From JAVBUZ01 sp031554725 (GTDB taxonomy: Bacteria; Bacillota; Clostridia; Lachnospirales; Lachnospiraceae), in NCBI GenBank assembly GCA_031554725.1, contig JAVBUZ010000058.1, positions 1 through 64,000 on the forward strand: a stretch of 64,000 nt of DNA. The letters are read 5' to 3'. Under the pieces are notes generated by a model, which did not search any database, was not told the DNA's origin, and saw nothing but the letters and a program-made list of their open reading frames with translations. The position numbers and the translations under genes were made by a program. Below are positions 26,143 through 35,274 of this stretch, piece by piece (the stretch's first letter is position 1; every line of letters begins with the position of its first letter).

Positions 26143-26880
26143 ATGAAAATATCAATTATAACAATTGCGTATAATAGTGAAAAGGAAATCGAACGGACGA
26201 TACAATCAGTATTGAATCAAACCTATACCAATTTGGAATATATTATTATTGATGGAGCTTCCAAGGATAAAACGGTAGAGATAGCAGAAAGCTATCGAGA
26301 AAAACTCGAAAATCAAGGGGTTACCTTTCGGGTTTATAGTGAGCCGGACAAAGGAATCTATGATGCAATGAATAAAGGCATTCGTAAAGCAACCGGAGAA
26401 GTAATAGGACTACTAAATAGTGGTGATTGGTATGAGGTGGATACAGCGGAAGCGGTGGCGGACGCTTTTGGTGATAGTACAGTGGATTTAATATATGCAA
26501 ATATTAGAATGCATAAGACAAATGGAAGTAGCTTTGTTAAAAAATCAAAGCAGGCAAAGATTGAAACCTCAAGAAATTGGAATCATCCGACCATGTTTGT
26601 AAGGGCAAATATTTATAAAGAAAATCCCTTTAGGTGTGAAGGAATTCATGATGATTATGGTTGTTTTTTACAAATGAAGAAAAAAGGGGTAACAATTAAG
26701 ATTGTTGATAAGGTTTTAGCAAATTTTGAGATGGGTGGAGTAAGCAATCAAAAGGGACTAAAATCCGCAGTAAGCAGAATTAGGGATAGATATATCTGGT
26801 GTTATCGTATAAATGGGTACAGCAGATGGTACATGGTAGAATGTGTTGCTATCGAAGTTGTGAAAATGATTTTAGGATGA
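26143..26880 (+). CDS. Family 2 glycosyltransferase (WcaA/colanic-acid type)
   Basis: This 245-residue GT2 enzyme shows SIITIAYNSEKEIERTIQSVL, IDGASKDKTVEI, EPDKGIYDAMNKGIRKATG, the metal region LNSGDWYE and the acid/base region GIHDDYGCFLQM. It is the same subgroup as the enzyme at 19.1 kb. ATG 26143 is favoured over the in-frame GTG at 26137 because of the distance to GTGAGG. It is the last gene before a promoter at 26920-26948, so it may end the preceding transcription unit, although only a weak hairpin is visible in the 105-base gap. Confidence 0.88.
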   Translation: MKISIITIAYNSEKEIERTIQSVLNQTYTNLEYIIIDGASKDKTVEIAESYREKLENQGVTFRVYSEPDKGIYDAMNKGIRKATGEVIGLLNSGDWYEVDTAEAVADAFGDSTVDLIYANIRMHKTNGSSFVKKSKQAKIETSRNWNHPTMFVRANIYKENPFRCEGIHDDYGCFLQMKKKGVTIKIVDKVLANFEMGGVSNQKGLKSAVSRIRDRYIWCYRINGYSRWYMVECVAIEVVKMILG

Positions 26881-26919
26881 TTTTGCATAGTCAAGGAACC
26901 GCGAGTGGTCTGTTTTTTA

Positions 26920-26948
26920 TTGTGCTTTTTAATAGAATGTTATATTAT
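26920..26948 (+). promoter_or_regulatory. Promoter of the CapD-like dehydratase gene
   Basis: TTGTGC (26920-26925), a 17-base spacer and TATTAT (26943-26948). The same -35 hexamer is used at 13129. The leader to the start codon at 26985 is about 30 bases and carries AGGAG at 26971-26975. Confidence 0.55.
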
Positions 26949-26984
26949 TACTAAGGTAAAGTGTAACAGGAGGAGTGAAATAAT

Positions 26985-28853
26985 ATGATGCATAAGGAAG
27001 TGGGTTTAAAGATTCCCCTTAACAGAATTTTGGCATTGCTCATTTTAGATATTATCTCAGTAGTATTGGCGGTATACATTTCCATACTACTTCGTTTTGA
27101 TATGAGTATAGCGGGCACGCCAACTAGGTATCTGGAGATGGCGACAATGCTTCTTATTCCTAATATTGCGGTGGCACTTATGTTTTTTACCATTTGGAGA
27201 TTATATAAAAGTGTGTGGCAATATGCTAGCGCAAATGAGATGATAAATATCGCAGGAGCAATTTTGAGTTGTAGCGTTGCTCAAATAATTATAAGTATAA
27301 TAATGGGCTATAGAATGCCTAAAAGTTATTATGCTTTTTATGCATTTGTTTTGTTTGTAGAAATCTGTATTATTCGGTTTAGCTATAGAATTTTGCGATT
27401 AGTAAATGTCAAAAGAACAAATTGGTTAGATTCTGATAAAAAAATACGAACCATGATAATTGGTGCAGGTGCAGCGGGAAATACGATTATCAAAGAGATT
27501 GAGTCTAGTGCATATGTAAACATGAAGGTGGTTTGCGTAATTGATGATGATCCTCAATGCCATGGAAGATGGCTTCGTGGCGTGCAGGTTGTGGGAGACC
27601 GCACAAAGATTTTTGAGGCAGTAGAAAAATATGGTGTGGATGAAATTGTAATAGCGATACCTACCGCACCAAAATCAGAGATAAGTAAAATTATTGAAAT
27701 CTGTAAAGAGACAGGGTGCAAGCTACGAACCTTACCAGGAGTGTTCCAGCTTATTAATGGAGAGGTGTCTATTTCTAAACTACGGGAGGTTCAAATAGAA
27801 GACTTACTAGGAAGAGAACCTATTCAGGTAAATACAGAAGAAATTTTTGAGTATGTAAAAAATAAGGTGGTTATGGTTACCGGTGGTGGCGGTTCCATAG
27901 GAAGTGAACTATGTAGACAGATTGCCGAGCATAAACCGAAACAATTAATCATCATCGATATTTACGAAAATAGTGTTTATGATATACAGCAGGAATTAGT
28001 TCGAAAATATCCGAAGCTAAATTTAAAGGTGCTTATTGCATCAGTGAGAAACACCAACCGGATGGAACAAATCTTTTCTGCCTATAGACCCAATATTGTT
28101 TATCATGCCGCTGCTCATAAGCATGTTCCTCTGATGGAGGATAGTCCAGGAGAAGCAATAAAGAACAATGTTTTTGGAACATATAAAACAGCCATGGCAG
28201 CAGATAAATTTGGTGTCCAAAAATTTGTGCTTATTTCTACAGATAAAGCTGTGAATCCTACCAATATTATGGGAGCATCTAAGCGTATTTGTGAAATGGT
28301 TATTCAGATGTTAAATAACAGATCTGCGACAAATTTTGTTGCTGTAAGGTTTGGTAATGTGCTTGGAAGTAACGGAAGTGTTATTCCTTTGTTTAAAAAG
28401 CAAATTGCAGAGGGGGGGCCAGTAACAGTTACGGACCCAGAAATCATTCGATATTTTATGACCATACCAGAAGCAGTGTCACTGGTGCTACAAGCGGGTG
28501 CATATGCGGCAGGAGGAGAAATCTTTGTACTAAATATGGGAGAACCTGTAAAGATACTTGATCTTGCAAAGACCTTAATTAAGTTGTCAGGATACCGTGT
28601 GGGTGAAGATATTGAAATTAAATTTACGGGTCTTAGACCAGGGGAAAAAATGTACGAAGAGCTTCTAATGGACGAAGAAGGTCTTAAAAAGACCTTGAAT
28701 AAGATGATATATGTAGGAAGCCCAATTGAGTTTGATGAAGAAGAATTTAGTAAGCAGTTAGACAAGCTTAAAGAAGTAACAGATGGTGAACCCGAAATGA
28801 TTAAAACGTATGTGAAAGAAATTGTTTCAAGTTATCATTTTGAAGATAAATAA
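26985..28853 (+). CDS. Membrane-bound nucleotide-sugar 4,6-dehydratase (CapD/PglF/EpsC type)
   Basis: This is a full-length 622-residue member of the WbpM/PglF/CapD family. It has four N-terminal transmembrane segments (residues about 15-130), a CoA-binding-like Rossmann domain (about 150-280, GAGAAGNTIIKEI) and a C-terminal SDR domain with GGGGSIGSEL near residue 305. The catalytic region reads STDKAVNPTNIMGASKR, with Met in place of the usual Tyr, which is normal for the long retaining form. It converts UDP-GlcNAc to UDP-4-keto-6-deoxy-GlcNAc. With the reductase at 25.2 kb this gives a route to QuiNAc/FucNAc, or with an aminotransferase to a diamino sugar. Its short inverting relative PseB is at 47.6 kb. 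Confidence 0.93.
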   Translation: MMHKEVGLKIPLNRILALLILDIISVVLAVYISILLRFDMSIAGTPTRYLEMATMLLIPNIAVALMFFTIWRLYKSVWQYASANEMINIAGAILSCSVAQIIISIIMGYRMPKSYYAFYAFVLFVEICIIRFSYRILRLVNVKRTNWLDSDKKIRTMIIGAGAAGNTIIKEIESSAYVNMKVVCVIDDDPQCHGRWLRGVQVVGDRTKIFEAVEKYGVDEIVIAIPTAPKSEISKIIEICKETGCKLRTLPGVFQLINGEVSISKLREVQIEDLLGREPIQVNTEEIFEYVKNKVVMVTGGGGSIGSELCRQIAEHKPKQLIIIDIYENSVYDIQQELVRKYPKLNLKVLIASVRNTNRMEQIFSAYRPNIVYHAAAHKHVPLMEDSPGEAIKNNVFGTYKTAMAADKFGVQKFVLISTDKAVNPTNIMGASKRICEMVIQMLNNRSATNFVAVRFGNVLGSNGSVIPLFKKQIAEGGPVTVTDPEIIRYFMTIPEAVSLVLQAGAYAAGGEIFVLNMGEPVKILDLAKTLIKLSGYRVGEDIEIKFTGLRPGEKMYEELLMDEEGLKKTLNKMIYVGSPIEFDEEEFSKQLDKLKEVTDGEPEMIKTYVKEIVSSYHFEDK

Positions 28854-28877
28854 AAGATAGTGGAGGATAAGGTTAAA

Positions 28878-30638
28878 ATGAAAGGTATTAAATTACGCGT
28901 GGCTTTACTCGCGGTGATGGTACTGTTTGCTGTGGGGGCATTCAGTGCTTGTGGAACAGAAAAAACAAAAGATGGTCATGCAATGAGTCCCAAATTAACA
29001 TCGGTAGAGCTTGTTAATTTAATGGGAAATGGAACAAACTTAGGAAATACCATGGAAGCTTACGGAAGAGCAAGTGCAGGTGTTGGTGCAGAGACTTCCG
29101 TTTATGAAACCGCTTGGGGACAACCAATAACAACACAAGAAATTATTTGTGGTTTAAAAGACGCTGGATTTGATTCACTCAGAATCCCTGTGGCTTGGAC
29201 CAATGCAATTAATTTTGAGAGTGGCGACTATACTATCGGGGAGGATTACCTTGACCGTGTTGAAGAAATTATTAACTATGCATTAAATGAGGACATGTAT
29301 GTAATCATCAACGACCATTGGGATGGTGGCTGGTGGGGCAAGTTTGGTTCTGCTAGTGAAGAAACAAGAAAGATGGCAATGGATTTGTATGTTTCGATGT
29401 GGAAGCAAATCGCTGAAAGATATAAAGATTATTCTGATTATCTGATTTTTGAATCAGCGAATGAAGAGCTTGGAAATCGTTTAAATGCATTAGACTTAGC
29501 ACCAGATTCAGGAACTCTTTCTACGGATGAATGTTATGTAATGACAAACAAAATAAATCAAGCCTTTGTAGATACGGTGCGTGCTACAGGGGGGAACAAT
29601 AAGCAACGTTTTCTTCTGATTGCAGGATATGGCACAGATATTGAAGCGACATGTGATGCGCGTTTTGTTATGCCAACAGATAAGGTAAAAGATAAGCTAC
29701 TTATCTCCGTACACTATTACAACCCATTTGGCTATTGTGGAAGTGCTAGCCTTTCCTCTTGGGGATCAGAAAGAAACTATACAGATCAAAATACTCTTTT
29801 GGCGATGATGGATAAATTTACCCAGCAGGGCTATGGTGTTGTGTTTGGTGAATATTCCGTGGCATTAAATGAAGATGGGACTGTAAAAGATAATACCTGT
29901 GACTTTTTGACAAACTTTTTAGACAACTGTGATTATTATGGATATTGTCCAATGTTTTGGGATTGCAGTAGCCACTATATAAGAAGAGACTTAAAATTCT
30001 TGGATCAAAAGGTTGGAGATGTTTTTGCAAGTCGTAGCTATAATGCACAGTCTTCCATGACGGCGGAAGAGGTTAGGGAAGCGGCAAAGCTTTCTATGGA
30101 TACAATTCTTAGTGAAGTGGCAAGTAGAGAAGAAGCAGCAAAGCTAGGCGACGATGAATCGGTTGCTTGGATTATGTATAATAGTAGTGATTGGAATACC
30201 ATTTATAGCGTCGGTGATATTTACGATCCAACAGGAAAAACAGATGGAATTGTAGCCACAGACGTTGAAGTGACAGGTGAAGGTACATATACGGTAGCTC
30301 TTGATTTTACAGGAACAGCTGCAGGCTATGCAAATAGTGTAGTATTTGCTGCCATTGGTATTGCAAATGGCGAACAGCTTTTTCCAGGATATCTAATTAA
30401 CATAACAGAAGTGTTGGTTAATGGCGAAAAGATAACTTTAACAGGGAAACCGTATACAACAACTGATGATGGCAAGTGTACCAGACTTAACTTGTTTAAT
30501 GAATGGGTTACATCAACACCAGATGAAGCGCGTGCGGCTGGCGGTACCAATTATGCATCTTCAGTTCTTTTAGACAAGGATACGCTAGGCAATGTTAAAA
30601 CAATTTCTGTTACCTTTAGATATGCGCCAGGAAATTAA
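28878..30638 (+). CDS. Secreted GH5 glycoside hydrolase lipoprotein
   Basis: This 586-residue lipoprotein has a signal peptide and lipobox FSAC at about residue 23. The GH5 (cellulase-type) barrel spans about residues 40-390. It shows GTNLGNTMEAY, the substrate loop FDSLRIPVAWTN, the acid/base Glu196 in FESANEELG, HYYNPFGY, and the nucleophile Glu325 in GVVFGEYS. A C-terminal beta-rich domain (about 430-586, TYTVALDFTG and AIGIANGEQLFPGYLINI) may bind carbohydrate but is not a family I can name. ATG 28878 is 11 bases after GGAGG. A cell-anchored beta-glycanase inside a glycan-building cluster probably trims, releases or quality-controls the polymer rather than degrading plant fibre. Confidence 0.88.
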   Translation: MKGIKLRVALLAVMVLFAVGAFSACGTEKTKDGHAMSPKLTSVELVNLMGNGTNLGNTMEAYGRASAGVGAETSVYETAWGQPITTQEIICGLKDAGFDSLRIPVAWTNAINFESGDYTIGEDYLDRVEEIINYALNEDMYVIINDHWDGGWWGKFGSASEETRKMAMDLYVSMWKQIAERYKDYSDYLIFESANEELGNRLNALDLAPDSGTLSTDECYVMTNKINQAFVDTVRATGGNNKQRFLLIAGYGTDIEATCDARFVMPTDKVKDKLLISVHYYNPFGYCGSASLSSWGSERNYTDQNTLLAMMDKFTQQGYGVVFGEYSVALNEDGTVKDNTCDFLTNFLDNCDYYGYCPMFWDCSSHYIRRDLKFLDQKVGDVFASRSYNAQSSMTAEEVREAAKLSMDTILSEVASREEAAKLGDDESVAWIMYNSSDWNTIYSVGDIYDPTGKTDGIVATDVEVTGEGTYTVALDFTGTAAGYANSVVFAAIGIANGEQLFPGYLINITEVLVNGEKITLTGKPYTTTDDGKCTRLNLFNEWVTSTPDEARAAGGTNYASSVLLDKDTLGNVKTISVTFRYAPGN

Positions 30639-30668
30639 ATCATTTATGGCACGAAAGGAATAAATATA

Positions 30669-32231
30669 GTGAAGGCAAAACTTTTCTCCAAAAGAACATT
30701 ATTTACACTGTGTTTTATTATGGTAAATGTAATTGAACTATTGTATGCAAGTGCAAGAGGGGATATATGGCATGTAGCAATAAACTGCATGGGACTTGTC
30801 ATGATGGTAATTGTGATGAGTGCATATTCGCTGAAAGACTTTTGCAATATTTCGAGTTATGTTTATACCGGTGTATGTGCTGCTGCATTAGTTGCGGTTT
30901 ATGTTTATTGGAGACAGCATGCTGGGGTATATTTATTATGGCAGATCGAAACAGCGGTTTTAAATGTCTGGTGGATAGGCCTTGTTTTAAAACATCTATT
31001 TAAAAAGATAATTATTGAAAAAAGTATTTCCTTTAAACCCAATCTTTTAGGATGGCTTTGGATTGCTCTAAGTGTTCTTATGATTTGCTCGGTAAGTGGC
31101 AGAGTTTGGCCATTATGGTATTTGCTTATGTTTGGTTGTTTTTATCTAACAAAGTATACGGACGAGGATAAGAAGGCACTTTGGGATGGCATGATTTATG
31201 GAACAATTATTTCGTTTTTTGGAATCCAGATATATGCATATGGTTTTAGGCCATACGATGAGGTAAGGTATAAGGGTGCTTTTTCAAATTGTAATATGAT
31301 GGCGCTATACTATTTGATTGTATACGCGATGATACTCTTTAAGCTACATCTACTGGAGCGAGAGAAGGCTAAAAAGGGATGGAAGTTATTCTATCTGATT
31401 GGCGCAGGCGGACTCTTGTCCTTTCAGTTTTTAACGATGGGGCGTACTGCATGGATAACATCCATTGCAATAACCTTTTTATATGGAATTTTAGTAATTA
31501 GAAAGATTTGGAAAAAGAAATGGACTCAGGTAGTTGCAAGAGGAGTTGCACTGGTACTGACTATGATGATGACCTTTCCAATAGTCTTTGCTACCGTAAG
31601 GTGGCTACCAACCATCCTCCATCGTCCAATATGGTATGTAAATGAAGGATATAGCGAAGATAAGGTACATTCCTTTGATCCTGCCAATTCGTGGAAATAT
31701 GTAGAGATGGATGAATTTTTATATGAAGTATTTGGACGTATCTATGGAACGCTGAGACAGGTTGGAAGTAATAACCCTCTTGTAATCCAGACAAGAGCCA
31801 TGGAAAGGGTTGACCTAGTGGAGCTTCCGTGGACAGAAGATCAAGGCTTGGTATACCGATTTACAATCTATAAAGCTTACTGGGATGATTTGACTTTTGT
31901 AGGCAACCCACAAGGCTCAGGAATGTATCTGCTGGGCGAAGGGGGCTTTCATTCTTGGCATGCGCAGAATTTATGGTTACAAATTGCATATTCCTTTGGA
32001 ATACCAGCAGGAGTAGTCTTTGTTGTACTTTCGATGGTAATGTTAGGCTCTAATTATAAAGTTCTTAACAAGAACCAAGAAAACGAATATTCGATTATCC
32101 CATTTTTTATAGGTTGCATTTTTTTATTATTTGGAACAATGGAAGTGGTGTGGAACCCGGGGCAATTAATTATGTTTTTACTTTTCTTTGTCCAACACCC
32201 GAAGTTAACAATGAGGAATGTAGATGAATAG
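30669..32231 (+). CDS. O-antigen polymerase/ligase-like membrane protein (Wzy/WaaL type)
   Basis: This 520-residue polytopic protein has about eleven membrane segments and one large outside loop (residues about 310-420). The segment before the loop has FLTMGRTAWITS, and the loop ends with QGSGMYLLGEGGFHSWHAQNLWLQIAYSFG. The His and Arg in these positions fit the Wzy_C-type O-antigen ligase/polymerase fold. GTG 30669 has AAAGGAAT upstream. It would polymerise, or transfer to an acceptor, a lipid-linked glycan outside the cell. It is the second polymerase-like gene of the locus after the EpsG-like one. Confidence 0.78.
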   Translation: MKAKLFSKRTLFTLCFIMVNVIELLYASARGDIWHVAINCMGLVMMVIVMSAYSLKDFCNISSYVYTGVCAAALVAVYVYWRQHAGVYLLWQIETAVLNVWWIGLVLKHLFKKIIIEKSISFKPNLLGWLWIALSVLMICSVSGRVWPLWYLLMFGCFYLTKYTDEDKKALWDGMIYGTIISFFGIQIYAYGFRPYDEVRYKGAFSNCNMMALYYLIVYAMILFKLHLLEREKAKKGWKLFYLIGAGGLLSFQFLTMGRTAWITSIAITFLYGILVIRKIWKKKWTQVVARGVALVLTMMMTFPIVFATVRWLPTILHRPIWYVNEGYSEDKVHSFDPANSWKYVEMDEFLYEVFGRIYGTLRQVGSNNPLVIQTRAMERVDLVELPWTEDQGLVYRFTIYKAYWDDLTFVGNPQGSGMYLLGEGGFHSWHAQNLWLQIAYSFGIPAGVVFVVLSMVMLGSNYKVLNKNQENEYSIIPFFIGCIFLLFGTMEVVWNPGQLIMFLLFFVQHPKLTMRNVDE

Positions 32232-33345
32232 AAGAGAAGACAAGATATTATGGATAATGACATGGGTACTGACAGGAATAACACTCTTGATGATGTATTT
32301 GACTCATAGAGCGGTCCCTTTTATGATGGATGATTTATGGTACTTAACAAAACTTTCTTCAGAAATGCCCATTTCCTCATTAAGTGATATTTGGGAAAGC
32401 CAAGTGTGGCATTATTTTAATTGGGGAGGAAGAAGCATTACCCATTCGATACTTCAGGTGATTTTGCTGGCAGGAGAGCGGGTTGCGGATGTATTAAATA
32501 TAGTAGCCACCTTACTATTAGCATGGCTTATGTGTGTTATGGCAGGAGAAAAAAAGCTATTTTCTTTTTTTGCCGCACTGGGCATGCTATTAGGCTTAAA
32601 TGCAAATTGGAAGATGAGTATGTTTTGGCAAGCAGGAGCGGCTAATTATTTATATATTACTGTTTTTGTGTTGCTATTTTTATACTGTTATCTTCGAGAA
32701 GATGACAACAATAAAGGGTTGCCTGGTATTACCTTTTGGATTGTTCCTTTGGGAGTTATTGCTGGATGGAGCAATGAAAATATGGGACCCGCAATATGGG
32801 TTATCAGCTTGCTAATTATTTTGCTGGCAAAAAAGGACCAAAAGAAAATAAAGCCTTGGATGATCTTAGGTAATTTAGCATCTCTTGTGGGAAGCGTATT
32901 GATGATTCTCGCCCCTGGTAATTTTGTCAGGGGGGCACGAGTTGCATCTAATGAATTTGGAACCTTATGGAAGCTTTTCTTACATTGCTATGCAGAGAGT
33001 AAGGCGGCTTTAGAATATCTATTTCCAACATTACTTGTTTTAGCTTGTTTACTTGTTATAAGCAAAGGGATTTTGAAAGTGAACATCACAAGAAAGAATA
33101 TATTGCTACTTTTATGCGCGCTTTTATCGTGGGGGGCAATGGTATTATCGCCTCATTATCCGGATAGAGCAACCTTTGGGACAATGGTGCTGCTGATATG
33201 CGTTATTCTATCCCTCATAAAGGATATTGTCCGTGAAAGAAAAGACGTAGCAATGATGATGTGGGGAATATCAGCCCTTATATGGTTAAGAGGAATGTTT
33301 TTCCTAGGTGAATTTTTGAGTATTTCATGGGGATGGATTAAGTAA
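32224..33345 (+). CDS. GT-C-like polytopic membrane protein (DUF6056/DUF3329-like)
   Basis: This 373-residue protein has about nine membrane segments. Soon after the first comes an acidic outside loop PFMMDDLWYLTKL, where the Asp-Asp pair is placed as in GT-C catalytic loops. WHYFNWGGRSITHSIL and GWSNENMGPAIW resemble the DUF6056/DUF3329 group. Proteins of this kind are thought to use polyprenyl-phosphate sugars, but no activity is established for this group. The start overlaps the end of the preceding gene by eight bases (coupled translation) and the next gene starts a few bases after its stop. Confidence 0.7.
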   Translation: MNRREDKILWIMTWVLTGITLLMMYLTHRAVPFMMDDLWYLTKLSSEMPISSLSDIWESQVWHYFNWGGRSITHSILQVILLAGERVADVLNIVATLLLAWLMCVMAGEKKLFSFFAALGMLLGLNANWKMSMFWQAGAANYLYITVFVLLFLYCYLREDDNNKGLPGITFWIVPLGVIAGWSNENMGPAIWVISLLIILLAKKDQKKIKPWMILGNLASLVGSVLMILAPGNFVRGARVASNEFGTLWKLFLHCYAESKAALEYLFPTLLVLACLLVISKGILKVNITRKNILLLLCALLSWGAMVLSPHYPDRATFGTMVLLICVILSLIKDIVRERKDVAMMMWGISALIWLRGMFFLGEFLSISWGWIK

Positions 33346-33367
33346 CAAATTGGTCGAGGTGGACAAG

Positions 33368-35227
33368 TTGGAAAAAATGAAAAAGTTGTATAGTATGAAT
33401 AGACAAATGATTAAAAATACGATGCTAGTAATTGAGGCCTTGCTCGGTGTTTATGGGATAAATTATCTATACTCACTAGTGAGTGGAACAGCACTTTCAA
33501 ATAGTGTTTTTTCCGTGATGGTATTCGCTATGATTTTAGCATCACTCTTCTATGCAGAAAAAAGCTTGGAAAAAATAACGGATAAGAAAGATAAAAAAAG
33601 GAGAATTTGCTATAGTATCGGACTGGCATTTTTGTTTTCGCTAATGATGGTATTTGGTTATCAGCTAAGAGCCTATGGCATGACAGAGTGCGGAGTTAGA
33701 GGAAAAGGGCTGATTCTAATTAGGTCTTTGTGTATAGCTTTCGCCGTGTTTCCGTTTTCTAATTTCTTTTTTGTGATTTTGGAAAAAGTAAAGAACAAAA
33801 GTTTTGAAGACGTGGAGCAAAAGAAATTCTGGAAGGGTAAACATATATTTTTTGTTAGCTGGATACTGATTTTTGTTAGCTGGATACCTGTGTTTTTGGC
33901 GTATTATCCAGCAGTTATGGGCTTTGATTTTCATCGCCAGTCTCAAGAAGCGATGAAGGGATTTATTTGGTTTAATAGCCATCATCCCTTAATTCATACT
34001 TGGCTTATTTGGTTGTTTTTACATGTAGGAGAGGCAGTAGGTTCCTATGAGGTAGGAATGGCATGCTACAGTATTTTTCAGATGCTAGTTTTAGCTTCGG
34101 CCTTGGCATATTCTTGTGCCATGATTTATCGGATTGCAAAGAAAAAATGGCCGTTAGTAGTTTCTATCATATTCTACGGTTTTTTTCCCTATAATTCGAT
34201 TTTAGCAGTGGGAGTGACCAAGGATGTTTTATTTAGTGCATTGCTTTTAGTGTTTGTTTTATTGCTGATGGAAAGAACCTTTTTTTGTCAGGGAAGAAAA
34301 AAGCTGATTATTGATATCTTGTTAGTGCTGGAAGGTATCCTAATGATTCTTTTCAGAAATAATGCCTTATATGCGGTTCTTTTATTTGGAATTATTTTTG
34401 TGATTTGCGCTGAGAAAAAGGAAAAAGTTAGAGTATTAGTCATGTGCCTTTTATTGGTGATTGGAGGAAAGCTGGCATTTGAAGGAATGCAGCTTGTCAT
34501 TGGAACCGAAGGCAGAGGAAGCGACAGCGAAAAGTATAGTGTCTTAATTCAGCAGTTTGCTCGCGTAGGCTACTATCATGGAGAGGATATGCCGAAGGAG
34601 GACAAGGAGCTTCTTAATAAATATGTTTCTGAGGAATATTGGAAAAAGTATTATCCACCGTTAGCGGATTCAGTAAAAATATTTGTTGCAATTGACAACT
34701 ATTCCGAAAACTGGAAGGGTCAGATGCCAGAGGTATTAGGCTCATGGATAAAATTGGGATTGAAATATCCAAATGAATATATTGATGCGTTTTTATGCCT
34801 CACAAGTGGCTATTGGTTTTTAGATGATGTCTCTTATGCAGAGGTTTTTGGCTATGGGATAGATGGAAGAATGGGTGCTTTACCAACCTTTAATTCTACA
34901 GAGTCAGATGTTCTTGATGGAATAGAGCATATTTCAAAAATGCCTAAGCTAGAGGCAGCTTTAGAAGAAATTACAAGTGCGAATTCATATTATAATTGGC
35001 CGGTTCTTTCTAATTTCTTTAAAACGTCTTTTTATTGTTGGGTACTGCTCTTAATATTTATTGGCTTACTTTATATAAAAGAAAAGAAAAAGTGTCTTAT
35101 GACAATATTACCGTTGACGTACTTGCTTACCATGTTTTTAGGACCTGTGGTTCAAGTAAGATATGTATTCGCAATTATTATATTAGTTCCTATGTTTTTG
35201 GTGATGTTAGTTTATCAAAAGGAATAA
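33368..35227 (+). CDS. DUF6020-like polytopic membrane protein
   Basis: This protein of about 619 residues has some eleven membrane segments. The loop YYPAVMGFDFHRQSQEAMKG followed by NSHHPLIHTWLIWLF is the signature I associate with the DUF6020 group of putative GT-C glycosyltransferases. FYGFFPYNSILAVGVTKDVLFS follows. The large outside loop near residues 380-530 is hydrophilic. TTG 33368 has GAGGTGG five bases upstream; TTG 33350 and ATG 33377 are also possible. Near residues 160-175 the segment FVSWI occurs twice because of an 18-base direct repeat. The substrate is unknown. Confidence 0.7.
   Translation: MEKMKKLYSMNRQMIKNTMLVIEALLGVYGINYLYSLVSGTALSNSVFSVMVFAMILASLFYAEKSLEKITDKKDKKRRICYSIGLAFLFSLMMVFGYQLRAYGMTECGVRGKGLILIRSLCIAFAVFPFSNFFFVILEKVKNKSFEDVEQKKFWKGKHIFFVSWILIFVSWIPVFLAYYPAVMGFDFHRQSQEAMKGFIWFNSHHPLIHTWLIWLFLHVGEAVGSYEVGMACYSIFQMLVLASALAYSCAMIYRIAKKKWPLVVSIIFYGFFPYNSILAVGVTKDVLFSALLLVFVLLLMERTFFCQGRKKLIIDILLVLEGILMILFRNNALYAVLLFGIIFVICAEKKEKVRVLVMCLLLVIGGKLAFEGMQLVIGTEGRGSDSEKYSVLIQQFARVGYYHGEDMPKEDKELLNKYVSEEYWKKYYPPLADSVKIFVAIDNYSENWKGQMPEVLGSWIKLGLKYPNEYIDAFLCLTSGYWFLDDVSYAEVFGYGIDGRMGALPTFNSTESDVLDGIEHISKMPKLEAALEEITSANSYYNWPVLSNFFKTSFYCWVLLLIFIGLLYIKEKKKCLMTILPLTYLLTMFLGPVVQVRYVFAIIILVPMFLVMLVYQKE
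33849..33887 (+). repeat. Short in-frame tandem repeat inside the DUF6020-like gene
   Basis: An 18-base word (33849-33866) recurs at 33870-33887 with a period of 21 bases, duplicating FVSWI in a transmembrane helix. It is probably a recent slippage duplication of seven codons. Confidence 0.8.
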
Positions 35228-35274
35228 GAACATAGTACAAATGATAAAGAGCTTTATGGGGGAAATATAGCTTG

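Noticed and set aside
26881..26925. Possible terminator hairpin (ACC...GGT with a T-run) after the GT2 gene at 26.1 kb
   Set aside because: The stem is only three to four base pairs; the T-run is real but the structure is too weak to call.
28304..28765. Minus-strand open frame of 153 codons opposite the CapD-like gene
   Set aside because: It lies entirely inside a well-supported dehydratase gene, is Ser-rich in the way expected from antisense translation, and lacks a ribosome site or family pattern.
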